Positions 26,532 through 35,672 of a stretch of 64,000 nucleotides of DNA are shown in pieces (position 1 is the stretch's first letter; the number at the start of each line of letters is the position of its first letter). This DNA is from Prolixibacteraceae bacterium (GTDB taxonomy: Bacteria; Bacteroidota; Bacteroidia; Bacteroidales; Prolixibacteraceae): contig JAFLKN010000020.1 in NCBI GenBank assembly GCA_019163175.1, positions 116,843 to 180,842 of the forward strand. The letters are read 5' to 3'. The translations under genes were made by a program, and so were the position numbers. The notes below the pieces were generated by a model that searched no databases, was not told the origin of the DNA, and saw only the letters and a list, made by a program, of their open reading frames with translations.

Positions 26532-27416
26532 TCAGGTTTTCACGATCTGAAAGATGCTGTCGGCAATTAAAATAAGCATCATCAGCAGGTACAGAAAATT
26601 CAGTTTAAAGAAGGCTGACCGGGCTTTGATGTCGTGTTTGAGCAGAATACTTCCGGAGAGCGAAAAAAGGACATAGAAGATATAAAACAGCAGGAAAAAC
26701 TGCGACACGCTTCCTTTCAGCACGATCATGGAAACTACGATGGCTGTGGCGACAGTCGCCAGAATCCAGGTAAAACTCAATCGTTTGATCTGGTTGTCGT
26801 TAAAAACAGAGTGCAGGCTGGGGAAACCGGCCAGTTCATATTCTTTGCCAAACATGAGCAGCAACAGCCAGAAATGTGGAATCTGGCCAATAAAGAAGAA
26901 AAGCGCTACCCAGAAAATTTGTTCGTTGGCCCAGTCGCCACCTCCGGCAAACCAACCAATGTATGGGGGTAAAGCGCCCACCAGCGAGCCCGGAACAACT
27001 GCAAAAGCAGTCACTTTCTTCAGGGGCGTGTAAATTATATTGTACGACAACAAGGTTGCCAAACTGGTCAGAAATACGATAATCGGGAAATTCACGATCA
27101 GGATAAAACCACCATACACGAAAAAGGCAAGCGCCACCCAGATTGCTCCCTTCACACTTATTTTTCCTGATGGGATGGGCCGGTTTTTGGTCCGTGGCAT
27201 CAAGGCATCGGTGGTATGCTCCTGAATGTGGTTGATGGCCCCGGAACTGCACGACATTAGGAAAACTCCGGCCATCAGCATCCAGGCCTGTTCATCAAAC
27301 AGTCCGGTTTTTAGCGCATATCCGGTAAAGGCAGATAAAGCAATGGGCAAAGATATTCGTACTTTGCCCAGCTCTGAGATTATTTTTATCCAGGAAGAAA
27401 TACTGGTTTTCGTCAT
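26532..27416 (-). CDS. ctaB: Protoheme IX farnesyltransferase
   Basis: A 294-aa UbiA-type prenyltransferase that adds a farnesyl group to heme b, making heme O, the precursor of heme A for the aa3-type oxidase next door. The motif NHIQEHTTDALMPRTKNRP contains the Mg-binding acidic residues and the invariant RTKNRP. A second acidic loop is less clear. Eight or nine membrane helices are visible. The ATG overlaps the coxB stop as ATGA, so it is coupled to the oxidase genes. No ctaA heme A synthase was found in the window; it must lie elsewhere if heme A is used. Confidence 0.93.
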   Translation of the reverse strand: MTKTSISSWIKIISELGKVRISLPIALSAFTGYALKTGLFDEQAWMLMAGVFLMSCSSGAINHIQEHTTDALMPRTKNRPIPSGKISVKGAIWVALAFFVYGGFILIVNFPIIVFLTSLATLLSYNIIYTPLKKVTAFAVVPGSLVGALPPYIGWFAGGGDWANEQIFWVALFFFIGQIPHFWLLLLMFGKEYELAGFPSLHSVFNDNQIKRLSFTWILATVATAIVVSMIVLKGSVSQFFLLFYIFYVLFSLSGSILLKHDIKARSAFFKLNFLYLLMMLILIADSIFQIVKT

Positions 27417-28357
27417 TTAAGCGTTTTCAGGTATTCGGTAATTTGTACAATATCGTCATCCGACAACTGCCCTTTGTATGACAACATCAGTCCTTTATTG
27501 AATCCTTTAACGATATCAGCATTCGGATCGTAAATGGAACGTTTGATGTATTCGTCATCAATGGTTACTTCACGTTCCTTGCCTCCTGTAGTAACAGCTA
27601 CGGTATGTCCGTAAATACCTTTAAACGATGGTCCGACCAGTTTTGAACCATCCACCGAATGGCAGGCAAAGCAGCCAATATTCTTCATGATTCGTTTTCC
27701 GGTAGCTGTGGGAGAGTCAACAATGGCCTCCACCTTTTTAACGGTATCGACATACCATTTGTTGAATTGATCCTGTGGCAAAACTTTCACGTAGGTGTAC
27801 ATGTAAGAGTGGTTCATACCGCAGTATTCGGAACAGAACAATTCGAAACTTCCTTCTTTCTGGGCAATAAACCACGACATTTTTTCTCTTCCCGGCACCA
27901 CGTCTTCTTTAATACGGAAGGCAGGAATGTAGAAGCCATGTATTACGTCAAGAGAAACCAGTTTCATTTTGATTGCCTTGTTCATCGGAACATAGAGCGT
28001 ATCAGTCTTTTTACCGTTTTCGTATTCAAAAGTATAGTTCCACATGCGGCCGGTGATGGTGATGTTAAAACTATCTTTCGGGGCTTTTTGCATTGGAGCC
28101 CAGCCGGCCCAGCCGTAATAGAACATAACCATAACCAGAATGGTCGGAATTACTGTCCAGATAATTTCGAGTTTAGTGCTACCCTTTATCTGCGTTGCTA
28201 CCGGGTTTTTCTTGTTGTTGTATTTGTAAACGAAATACAGCATCGTAAATGTTAATCCGAGTAGAAAAACTAAGGAAATACCCATTATGAGGAAAAAGGC
28301 TTTGTCAACCCCTGTCACAAAATTGGATGCATTTACTGTATTGGATAAGATATACAT
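27413..28357 (-). CDS. coxB: Cytochrome c oxidase subunit II with fused cytochrome c (caa3 type)
   Basis: 314 aa. Two N-terminal helices lead to a periplasmic cupredoxin domain with the binuclear CuA site CSEYCGMNHSYM (about 172-183). A C-terminal class I cytochrome c domain follows with CFACH (about 230) and a late Met (GLMLSYKGQLS) as likely axial ligand. The fusion defines a caa3-type enzyme that takes electrons from a soluble or membrane donor. It follows the small subunit IV gene by five bases and overlaps ctaB. Confidence 0.95.
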   Translation of the reverse strand: MYILSNTVNASNFVTGVDKAFFLIMGISLVFLLGLTFTMLYFVYKYNNKKNPVATQIKGSTKLEIIWTVIPTILVMVMFYYGWAGWAPMQKAPKDSFNITITGRMWNYTFEYENGKKTDTLYVPMNKAIKMKLVSLDVIHGFYIPAFRIKEDVVPGREKMSWFIAQKEGSFELFCSEYCGMNHSYMYTYVKVLPQDQFNKWYVDTVKKVEAIVDSPTATGKRIMKNIGCFACHSVDGSKLVGPSFKGIYGHTVAVTTGGKEREVTIDDEYIKRSIYDPNADIVKGFNKGLMLSYKGQLSDDDIVQITEYLKTLK

Positions 28358-28362
28358 AGCTT

Positions 28363-28647
28363 TTATCTGTAATAGTAATCTAAAAATGTAATGAATATAA
28401 CTGCCAGAAATACCAGAGTTACAAAGCCTACCATGAAGCGCAGAAAGGGTTGGTCGAACTTAAGGTGCATAAACCAGTATAAAACGAGCACTGACTTGAT
28501 GGTTGAAAATATTAGTGCGCCTAAAACCGAATATCCACCCAGGTTTATCTTAGTTATCCCAATCGACATAAATGTCAGCACAAGCAGGGAAATCAGGATA
28601 TAAAAGTAGGTTTTGTATGGTACGATATGATGTTTTTCTTTTTCCAT
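28363..28647 (-). CDS. Cytochrome c oxidase subunit IV (small membrane subunit)
   Basis: 94 aa with three predicted membrane helices (YKTYFYILISLLVLTFMSIG; VLGALIFSTIKSVLVLYWF; FMVGFVTLVFLAVIFITFL). The YWFMHLKF motif is typical of the prokaryotic COX4/CtaF-like subunit. Such subunits stabilise the oxidase but bear no cofactor. It lies between subunits III and II, with 15- and 5-base gaps, firmly inside the operon. Confidence 0.88.
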   Translation of the reverse strand: MEKEKHHIVPYKTYFYILISLLVLTFMSIGITKINLGGYSVLGALIFSTIKSVLVLYWFMHLKFDQPFLRFMVGFVTLVFLAVIFITFLDYYYR

Positions 28648-28662
28648 TTTGGTGTCGTTTTC

Positions 28663-29283
28663 TTAATGAATTAAATAGAATAAAGGGAACAGGAATATCC
28701 AGATCAAGTCGACCAAATGCCAATACAATCCAGCGTTGTCGAGCAACGACGAGCGATTTTCATTGACGGTCCCGTTCTGAACCCTTTTCAATGCCACGAT
28801 AATGATGATCATACCCACAATAATGTGAAGAGCATGTAAGCCAGTCATTACGAAGTAAAGTCCGAAGAACAGGATTTCACCCCGACTCATATCATTGATC
28901 AGATGTTCCGATCCCGGCCAAATACCGTGATCAAACTTTACTCCCCATTCAAAATATTTGTTTATCAGGAAAACCAGTGCCAGCATGATGGTGATTTCGA
29001 GCAGCAACACAGTCAGTCCCTTGTTCTTCTTCTGAAGTGAAGAGGTTGACATGGCAATGGTCATACTGCTCACCAATAAAATGATGGTATTGATCGCCCC
29101 GATGGTTGGATTCAATTCATGAGCACCCAATTGAAAGGCTTCCGGATTTAAGAACCGGTAGATCGAATAAACAATGAACAAACCTCCAAAAAGGAGCAGT
29201 TCGGTAAATATAAATAACCACATTCCCAGTTTATTTGCCTCCTGGTCGTAATGCGGATCTGCATGTTGTGATACTTGTTCCAT
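28663..29283 (-). CDS. coxC: Cytochrome c oxidase subunit III
   Basis: 206 aa with five predicted membrane helices, the short prokaryotic form of subunit III. Conserved features are KLGMWLFIFTELLLFGG at the start and FVMTGLHALHIIVG and YWHLVDLIWIFLFPLFY towards the end. It carries no cofactor but stabilises subunit I and proton uptake. It is 17 bases after coxA and 15 before the subunit IV gene. Confidence 0.95.
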   Translation of the reverse strand: MEQVSQHADPHYDQEANKLGMWLFIFTELLLFGGLFIVYSIYRFLNPEAFQLGAHELNPTIGAINTIILLVSSMTIAMSTSSLQKKNKGLTVLLLEITIMLALVFLINKYFEWGVKFDHGIWPGSEHLINDMSRGEILFFGLYFVMTGLHALHIIVGMIIIIVALKRVQNGTVNENRSSLLDNAGLYWHLVDLIWIFLFPLFYLIH

Positions 29284-29300
29284 AGATTGGTATTCGTTTG

Positions 29301-30914
29301 TTAGTATTCGTAAGGTCCGTCCTTTTCGCCGTATACAGGAATCTCTTCGAAGTTTTCAACCGGAGGTGGTGATGCTACCGTCCATTCCAGTGTTTTTCCG
29401 TGCCATGGATTTATTTCAGCAATGGCGCCGTTTTTAGCCGAACGGAAAAGGTTGATAACTACAATCAATAAACCGAAGGTCATCACCCACGATCCGAGCG
29501 ATGAAAGTATATTGGCGGCATGGAATTCAGGAAGATAGTCGTAATAACGACGGGGCATTCCAATCATTCCAAGGTAAAACATCGGTGAATATAGGGTAAG
29601 GAAGCCAACAGTGAAAAATGCCCAGCCAACTTTTGCCCAAACCTTGTCGTACATACGTCCGAACATTTTGGGGAACCAATAATGGATGGCTCCAAAGAAA
29701 GAGAATCCAACACCACCAAAAACGATGAAATGGAAGTGTGCCACAACAAATGCGGTATCGTGTACATAAACGTTAGTAGCCAAAGCGCCTAAAACCAATC
29801 CGGAGAATCCACCAATCATGAATACAAATATGAATGATACAGCCCATAAGAACGGAATTTCAGGATTGATTGATCCTTTGTGCATGGTCGAAATCCAGTT
29901 GAATACTTTGATAGCACTCGGAATAGCCACCAGGAAGGTTAGTACTGAAAACGTGTACTGTGCAGTTCCGCTCATTCCGGAGGTAAACATGTGGTGACCC
30001 CAAACGAAATAACCTACAAAAGCAATAGCCAGTGTTGAAGCGATAATGGCCCGGTAGCCAAAAATATGTTTTTGCGAGAAAGTCGGTATAATTTCAGAAA
30101 TAGCACCCATGGCCGGAAGAATCATAACATACACCGCCGGATGCGAATAAATCCAGAATAAATGCTGATACAAAACCGGATCACCGCCCAATGCAGGGTC
30201 GAAAACGCCGATTCCGAAGATACGTTCGAGCGCAACAAGAACGAGGGTAATTCCAACGACCGGTGTAGCCAGCAGTTGTATCCAGGCTGTTCCATAGAGC
30301 GACCAAGGAAACAATGGCATTTTAAACCAGGTCATGCCGGGAGCACGCATCCGGTGTATGGTTACGATGAAATTTAGTCCGGTTAAAATTGATGAAAATC
30401 CGAGGATAAATGCACCAAATATGGCAGGCAACAGATTGGTTCCAGACTTAAAGCTGTAAGGTGCATAAAACGTCCATCCGGTATCAGGAGTTCCGTTACC
30501 GAAGAGCACCGAAGCAATAACCAAAAGGGCTCCTGCAACATAAAAGTACCACGAAAGCAGGTTCACCTTCGGAAAGGCTACATCCTTGGCCCCAATCATA
30601 ATGGGAAGCATGAAATTACCAAATACTGCAGGTAATCCTGGAATTACAATCATGAAAATCATGATGACGCCATGAACAGTAAATACTGAATTGTAAGTTT
30701 GAGGCCCCATAATGGTTTGTCCCGGGGCAATCAATTCAAGTTTCATTGCCAAACCGAGGGCAACGCCAACTACGAACATGACCATCATAGAATACATGTA
30801 CAAAAGTGCGATGCGTTTGTGGTCGGTCGAAAAAATCCAACCGAATATTCCCTTGTACTTCCCCTTATAATCGAGGTAGTTTACATCGTGTGGAATTTGA
30901 GTCGCTGTTTGCAT
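29301..30914 (-). CDS. coxA: Cytochrome c oxidase subunit I, A2 type
   Basis: A 537-aa heme-copper oxidase core with twelve predicted helices. Helix VI reads WIYSHPAVY (about 253-261): the glutamate of A1-type oxidases (GHPEVY) is missing and replaced by the Tyr-Ser pair of the A2 subfamily, as known from Rhodothermus caa3 oxidase. The CuB histidines are in WGHHMF and SHPAVY, and the heme ligands are in HDTAFVVAHFHFIVFGG. The D-channel entry is also present (FGNFMLPIMIGAKDVAFP). It follows the Sco gene by nine bases. The electron donor is probably a cytochrome c or an ACIII-type complex not in this window. Confidence 0.96.
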   Translation of the reverse strand: MQTATQIPHDVNYLDYKGKYKGIFGWIFSTDHKRIALLYMYSMMVMFVVGVALGLAMKLELIAPGQTIMGPQTYNSVFTVHGVIMIFMIVIPGLPAVFGNFMLPIMIGAKDVAFPKVNLLSWYFYVAGALLVIASVLFGNGTPDTGWTFYAPYSFKSGTNLLPAIFGAFILGFSSILTGLNFIVTIHRMRAPGMTWFKMPLFPWSLYGTAWIQLLATPVVGITLVLVALERIFGIGVFDPALGGDPVLYQHLFWIYSHPAVYVMILPAMGAISEIIPTFSQKHIFGYRAIIASTLAIAFVGYFVWGHHMFTSGMSGTAQYTFSVLTFLVAIPSAIKVFNWISTMHKGSINPEIPFLWAVSFIFVFMIGGFSGLVLGALATNVYVHDTAFVVAHFHFIVFGGVGFSFFGAIHYWFPKMFGRMYDKVWAKVGWAFFTVGFLTLYSPMFYLGMIGMPRRYYDYLPEFHAANILSSLGSWVMTFGLLIVVINLFRSAKNGAIAEINPWHGKTLEWTVASPPPVENFEEIPVYGEKDGPYEY

Positions 30915-30923
30915 AAATCAAAA

Positions 30924-31805
30924 CTATTTATTTATTTTTCTTTTGGGTTTGAATATAAGTATCAGGAAAAATAATACGGCCACAAATAAAATCAAAGTGC
31001 CCGAAATCTTTGTGACATTCAGTACGTATGCCTTTCCAACCGGATCGTACGAAAAACAGTACTGCATAATTTTATTGATGGTTGGAGACGACATGCCTTT
31101 GGAAGACTCAATAACTGCCATCTTAAAATCGAAGGGTAGAAAATAAATTCCGGTGAGGTATCGGGTGATTTTGCCTTTCGGACTGACAACTGTTATGGCA
31201 GCCGCATGTGCAAAATCTTTACCTGTCCTTTTGTATTTGAAACCTGTAGCTTCGGTGCCTTTCTGAATGCTTACCGTGTCGGAAACAAAATATTTCCATC
31301 CTTTAGCAATCGTTTCTTTTTTATTAACCAACTTCAGGTAATTTTCTTTCTTCCGGATTCCCAGATCAATAGTTTCCTCTGGATCAAAGCTGATGGTCAG
31401 TACCTGATAATCTACTCCCGGAATCAGGTCAGATTCATCCATTACCTTGGCCAGCCCTTCCATTAACGGACTGCAAATTCCCGGACAACGAAAATATACC
31501 CAATTAATAATGGTTGGTTTATCGATTAAATCGGTAAGTAACACCCGTTGATTGTTTTCATCAATCAGGTAAATGTCGGTGGGTAAATATTCATCCAGAT
31601 GCTCTACAATACCAATTTCCGCATCATCGGTTTTATCGTCAAATACTTTTTGTGCGAAAAGGTTTATTCCCAAAAAGAGAAATAAAACTGCCAGCAAACC
31701 AGCTAATTTTCCTGAAAACAAGAACGAATCTGAACAAGTCATCGCTGAAGATTTATCGTCCTGTTTCCCATTTTTTATTATAGCGATATTCAGGCTATCG
31801 TTCAT
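30924..31805 (-). CDS. SCO1/SenC family copper chaperone
   Basis: 293 aa. A cytosolic leader of about 30 residues precedes one membrane anchor (GLLAVLFLFLGINLFAQ) and a thioredoxin-fold domain. The copper site is FRCPGICSPLM (CPGIC, a CxxxC motif) with a later His in GKDFAHAAAITV. A C-terminal extra helix (GTLILFVAVLFFLILIF) makes it longer than typical Sco and anchors both ends. Sco proteins insert copper into the CuA site of subunit II. It is the first gene of the caa3 operon. Confidence 0.92.
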   Translation of the reverse strand: MNDSLNIAIIKNGKQDDKSSAMTCSDSFLFSGKLAGLLAVLFLFLGINLFAQKVFDDKTDDAEIGIVEHLDEYLPTDIYLIDENNQRVLLTDLIDKPTIINWVYFRCPGICSPLMEGLAKVMDESDLIPGVDYQVLTISFDPEETIDLGIRKKENYLKLVNKKETIAKGWKYFVSDTVSIQKGTEATGFKYKRTGKDFAHAAAITVVSPKGKITRYLTGIYFLPFDFKMAVIESSKGMSSPTINKIMQYCFSYDPVGKAYVLNVTKISGTLILFVAVLFFLILIFKPKRKINK

Positions 31806-32136
31806 CTTGATTTTTGGTTTATCAACTAAAATATTTTTACTCTTAATTTTGTTTGCCTATGAAACCCAAAACGGTATTGAATGTTTATCAAAGTCGGAAT
31901 AATACTGCCTTTTTTTTACTTTTTTTTGATCTATTTCTGAATGTAAATTTACAAATGATCAAATCAATTAGCGTAATTTACACAAATTCAGTAATTTAAT
32001 TGATTGTTTTTTCAAATGTGCTCTGTGTATGTATAAATATACCAGATAAAATCGCAACAATCATTTATTGGCCTTCAATTTAGCACTATTTTTCAGTTTA
32101 CTCTTATCTCTTTAAGCTGTTTTTGAAATTGCGGCT
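31806..32136. other. Gene-free gap between caa3 and cbb3 clusters
   Basis: 331 bases, A+T-rich with several T-runs. I see no open frame of note, no hairpin terminator and no clear promoter match. It should contain the start of the caa3 transcript and the end of the cbb3 transcript. Confidence 0.5.
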
Positions 32137-32853
32137 TTATTTGCAGCAACTTCCTTTTTCTACCATACTTTTGGGTGCCAGTTTTTCGCTTGTTGGACTG
32201 ACATAGGGTATACCTAGTGACATTCCCCGAAGAATGAACAACACACCTAGCATAAATACAAAATAGGGAACCACTTTTTGCATTTTACTGCGGACTTTTT
32301 GCCCAATGGCATCGCTTGCCAGCGTCGCAATCAGCAATAGAGGAATGGTTCCAATCCCGAAAAACATCATGAAAACCGCACCCGACAAAATATTTCCGGA
32401 ATTGATAGCCCCGGCAATGGCCACATAAACAAGTCCACAGGGCAACAGTCCGTTGAGTAATCCTATCATGAGTAATGAAAAATACGAACGGTCGGTGAAT
32501 AGCTTTTTCAGTTTAAGAATCAATCGTGCTGCAAATCCGCTAAACAAACCGGCAATAGTTATTTTTTCCCTGAAAACAAATGGAAACAATACACTGATGA
32601 TCATGGCCACACCCAATAAAATGGATGTCCATTGCTGAAAGCCTGCCATGTGAATTCCTTTGCCAAGCAATCCGAACAAGATGCCCAGAATACTGTAAGT
32701 CAAAACCCGTCCGGAATTGTATAATACAGCACCGGTAATTTTCGACATCATACTGTGCTTTTTAAGTGGCAGAGCAACCACAATCGGTCCGCACATTCCA
32801 ATGCAATGGAAACTGCCGATAAGGCCGATGGTTAAAGGTGTAATGAAGTCCAT
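32137..32853 (-). CDS. TauE/SafE-like (DsbD-like) membrane protein of cbb3 cluster
   Basis: 238 aa from ATG 32853; a TTG at 32874 gives seven more residues but is less likely. About six helices. The start GLIGSFHCIGMCGPI carries the Cys/Met-rich motif of the UreH/DsbD-2-type subgroup found next to cbb3 oxidase genes, and a second such half occurs at NGLLPCGLVYVAIAG. The tail ends in SCCK. Proteins of this group are tied to copper supply for CcoN. It lies downstream of ccoH. A sulfite exporter is the generic database name but is unlikely here. Confidence 0.82.
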   Translation of the reverse strand: MDFITPLTIGLIGSFHCIGMCGPIVVALPLKKHSMMSKITGAVLYNSGRVLTYSILGILFGLLGKGIHMAGFQQWTSILLGVAMIISVLFPFVFREKITIAGLFSGFAARLILKLKKLFTDRSYFSLLMIGLLNGLLPCGLVYVAIAGAINSGNILSGAVFMMFFGIGTIPLLLIATLASDAIGQKVRSKMQKVVPYFVFMLGVLFILRGMSLGIPYVSPTSEKLAPKSMVEKGSCCK

Positions 32854-33003
32854 ATAAAAGAGTTTCAAGTTCAAAAATCCAAGTATTTAATTGTCATTCG
32901 ATTGTCATTTACTGTCATACATTTGATAAAATATGATTTTCAATTAATGACGCGAAGCAATTGACTATTTAATGACTACTCATAAAATACACATATTTTA
33001 ATA

Positions 33004-33453
33004 TCATTCTACCGTAATTTCCTCTTCCTGATAATAGGATACCTCTCCGGCTTTCCAGTCTATTTTTACCTGATACCTTCCTTTTTCGAGAGTATTCAGG
33101 AGGACCGTTTGTCTATGGGCGGTATCTAGTTTAAGTGCCAATGTCAGGTCTCTTTTCTTTTCAACAGGGCTATAAAAATGAACTTCTCCGGAATATTGGT
33201 CCGCATTGGACAACTCCGGAAATTTCATTGTTAAAGAATCGCTGTAAAGTTCAAACTTTACTTTGACGGTCAGGCCATCGTTGTTTTTTACTTTCTCGAT
33301 GTGTTGCTGGTAATCGATTGACTTTTGATAGTAATCATCATCAACCAAATCATAATCTTGTCTAAGTGCAATTGAAACCAAGATCAACATACCGCTAATC
33401 ATGATTACAAAGGCGATGACAATACCTGTACCCCAATTAAATTTTATTTTCAT
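33004..33453 (-). CDS. ccoH: FixH/CcoH-like cbb3 assembly protein
   Basis: 149 aa from ATG 33453 (MKIKFNWGTGIVIAF); the open frame continues upstream into a repeat-like stretch (to 33516) that I do not count as coding. One N-terminal helix is followed by a FixH-type periplasmic beta domain that begins DYDLVDDDYYQKSIDYQQ, a typical FixH start. FixH/CcoH helps assemble cbb3 oxidase together with CcoI. It lies between ccoG and the TauE-like gene. Confidence 0.88.
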   Translation of the reverse strand: MKIKFNWGTGIVIAFVIMISGMLILVSIALRQDYDLVDDDYYQKSIDYQQHIEKVKNNDGLTVKVKFELYSDSLTMKFPELSNADQYSGEVHFYSPVEKKRDLTLALKLDTAHRQTVLLNTLEKGRYQVKIDWKAGEVSYYQEEEITVE

Positions 33454-33461
33454 ACATGTTT

Positions 33462-33545
33462 GTGTTCCAAATTTCATGTTCCGAGTTCCAAGTTGAGCGT
33501 AACCCGTAACTCGCACCCCGCATCTAATATTTATTGCCTAATGAG
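33462..33545. repeat. AAGTTCC-type quasi-repeat before ccoH
   Basis: A stretch reading TGTTCCAAATTTCATGTTCC then GAGTTCCAAGTTGAGCG is built of 7-8-base near-repeats of the kind GTTCCRAGTT. Similar wording is found at 16924-17044 and 59797-59826. It fills the ccoG-ccoH spacer and is not coding. Confidence 0.4.
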
Positions 33546-33550
33546 ACTGA

Positions 33551-34957
33551 TCACTGTTTCACATCCAGTGAATTCGGCCCAACAAAAGTTGTATTGATTT
33601 TATCAATCAGTTCTCCTTTTTCAAATATTCCGATTTCCAGATGGCTGTTTGATAGTTTTACATTTTCCTTTTTGATCACGATGAGCATGTCGCGTTTGGT
33701 AACCTCACCTTTTTCAGCCTTTATCGGATCGCCCATCAGGATAATTTCACCTTCAGGAGTGAGTAGTTTTAATTCGATATCGACTTCCGAGTTGGTTTTA
33801 TTTACCATTTGCAGGTTGTATAAATTGCTGTAGCGGTCGGCACCATATTCCTGAAACATAGTTCCAGGGGACCGGTTGATCGTAGTTTCAACGTCACCAC
33901 GAACGGTAAACAGATAAACGATCACAATTAAAAGTGTAAGTAATACAGCAGAATAGGCAATAACTCTGGCATTAAATTTAACGCTTTTCCCTTCTGAAAT
34001 TGATTTTTCGGAGGCAAACCGAATTAATCCTGATGGCTTTCTTACCCTTTTCATCACAGTATTGCAAGCATCGATACAAGCGGTGCAATTGATACATTCC
34101 AATTGAGTTCCGTTACGGATATCGATTCCCGTAGGGCAAACATCTACACAACTGTAGCAATTGATGCAGTCGCCCTTTTCACCACGTTCGCCTTTTCCAC
34201 GTGGTTCGCCACGTTTATAATCGTAGCCAACCAATATTGTATTTACATCGAGCATTACGCCTTGCAAACGTCCATAAGGGCAAACAATGGTGCAAACCTG
34301 TTCGCGAAACCAAGAGAAGACGAAATAATGTGCACCTGTAAATGCAACTACTACCATCAGCAATCCGAATCTTTCCATTGGCCAACCGTCCATAATCTCT
34401 CCTAGTTTGGCCGTTCCGGTTACATAAGCAATAAAGGTAAGAATGGTGAAAAATGAAATAATCAGATAAATACCGTGTTTCAATATTCGTTTCAGAACTT
34501 TTATTGCATCCAGATCTTGTTCGGCCAGTTTTCGCTGTTGTTCCGGATTCCCGTCAATCAGGTGTTCGATTGGGCGATACAGAAACTCCAGAAATACTGT
34601 TTGTGGACAAACCCATCCGCAGAATATCCTTCCGTAGATAACGGTAAACAAAACAATGAAAACAATGAGGGCAATGACTGACAAAACCAGAAGGTGAAAA
34701 TCCTGAGGGTAAAACGTATTTCCAAACAATACGAATTTGCGTTCCAGAAAATTTAGAAATATCAGTGGTTCGCCTCTAAGTTTCAGAAATGGAGCGAGGT
34801 AAAAGAAAATCAGCAAAGTCCAGGCAATGATTCGCCGGATGTTGGTTAATTTTCCTTTGGGTAATTTAGGGAATAACACAACGCGTTTTCCGTCTTTTCC
34901 AAATGTTGAAGGGCGGTCTCTGAAGGTTGTTTCCTGATAATTTTCAGGGGTCTGCAT
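33551..34957 (-). CDS. ccoG: CcoG/RdxA cupric reductase of cbb3 assembly
   Basis: 468 aa. Four or five helices with membrane-proximal cysteine motifs (FCGWVCPQT, CTIVCPYGR), then two 4Fe-4S ferredoxin clusters (CINCYSCVDVCPTG and CINCTACIDACN) and a C-terminal immunoglobulin-like FixG domain outside the membrane. CcoG reduces Cu(II) to Cu(I) for cbb3 biogenesis. It is separated from ccoP by 82 bases with a hairpin, unlike the tight packing upstream. Confidence 0.95.
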   Translation of the reverse strand: MQTPENYQETTFRDRPSTFGKDGKRVVLFPKLPKGKLTNIRRIIAWTLLIFFYLAPFLKLRGEPLIFLNFLERKFVLFGNTFYPQDFHLLVLSVIALIVFIVLFTVIYGRIFCGWVCPQTVFLEFLYRPIEHLIDGNPEQQRKLAEQDLDAIKVLKRILKHGIYLIISFFTILTFIAYVTGTAKLGEIMDGWPMERFGLLMVVVAFTGAHYFVFSWFREQVCTIVCPYGRLQGVMLDVNTILVGYDYKRGEPRGKGERGEKGDCINCYSCVDVCPTGIDIRNGTQLECINCTACIDACNTVMKRVRKPSGLIRFASEKSISEGKSVKFNARVIAYSAVLLTLLIVIVYLFTVRGDVETTINRSPGTMFQEYGADRYSNLYNLQMVNKTNSEVDIELKLLTPEGEIILMGDPIKAEKGEVTKRDMLIVIKKENVKLSNSHLEIGIFEKGELIDKINTTFVGPNSLDVKQ

Positions 34958-34988
34958 GGGATTTTTGTTAGTTGTTTTGAGTAAAGGG

Positions 34989-35036
34989 AATGCTACTGGT
35001 CACTCAAGCCGTTAGCAGCAAGCAACCAATAGCATT
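34989..35036 (-). other. Hairpin in the ccoP-ccoG spacer
   Basis: AATGCTACTGGT (34989-35000) and ACCAATAGCATT (35025-35036) pair in 11 of 12 positions around a 24-base loop. It starts four bases after the ccoP stop, with no U-run on the minus strand after the stem, so it looks more like an RNA-processing or stability structure than a full terminator. Confidence 0.5.
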
Positions 35037-35039
35037 TTA

Positions 35040-35666
35040 TTAATTCTTCACAAATTTTACCCCCTGCGGAGCTTTTTGATTTGGAGGATTGGTACCCTGT
35101 AAACTCAGAATGTAAGCGATTACGTTATTAATCTGGGTCTTGTTGAGTTGACTTTTATAAGCAATCATGCCTTTTTCAATAACACCTTCATTTACAATTT
35201 TTAGTAAGTCTTCGGGTCTACCACCATGAATCCAGTATTCGTCAGTAAAGTTTGGTCCAACCAAACCTTCTCCGAATTTTCCGTGACAAACTAAACATAT
35301 TTTGTCAAAGGTAATCTTCCCGGCGGCAAGAATTTGTTCCTGAGTTAAAGGAGCAGCAGCGGCTGTTTTAGCCTCCTCTTCTTTTCCTGCAACTTCGGTT
35401 TTAGCACGTGCAGCTTTTATTTCATTGCTGTATTCGTTTCGTTGAACGATATCATCGTCATGAAATACAAAAAGTAAGGTCAGATAGGCGACTGAAATTA
35501 CAATAGTAACATAGAAGATGTACTTCAGCCAGGGTGGCAGTGGATTATCGAGTTCTTTGATGCCATCGTATTCGTGACCTCCGAAATACTTAATCTGCGT
35601 TACATCATCAACTTCTTCGTGATCGCTGTGCGAACTATCTATTTGATTTTCATTATTTGTATGCAT
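35040..35666 (-). CDS. ccoP: cbb3 oxidase subunit III, single-heme CcoP
   Basis: 208 aa. A soluble N-terminus, one membrane helix (YIFYVTIVISVAYLTLLFVF) and one cytochrome c domain with CLVCH (about 124-128) and Met ligand candidates (EKGMIAYKSQLN). Proteobacterial CcoP carries two c hemes; only one CxxCH is present here. It transfers electrons from the donor to CcoO. It follows the small CcoQ-like gene by six bases. Confidence 0.93.
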   Translation of the reverse strand: MHTNNENQIDSSHSDHEEVDDVTQIKYFGGHEYDGIKELDNPLPPWLKYIFYVTIVISVAYLTLLFVFHDDDIVQRNEYSNEIKAARAKTEVAGKEEEAKTAAAAPLTQEQILAAGKITFDKICLVCHGKFGEGLVGPNFTDEYWIHGGRPEDLLKIVNEGVIEKGMIAYKSQLNKTQINNVIAYILSLQGTNPPNQKAPQGVKFVKN

Positions 35667-35672
35667 AATTCC

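Noticed and set aside
27659..28255. 198-aa open frame on the plus strand inside coxB
   Set aside because: Antisense to the CuA and cytochrome c domains; no domain of its own.
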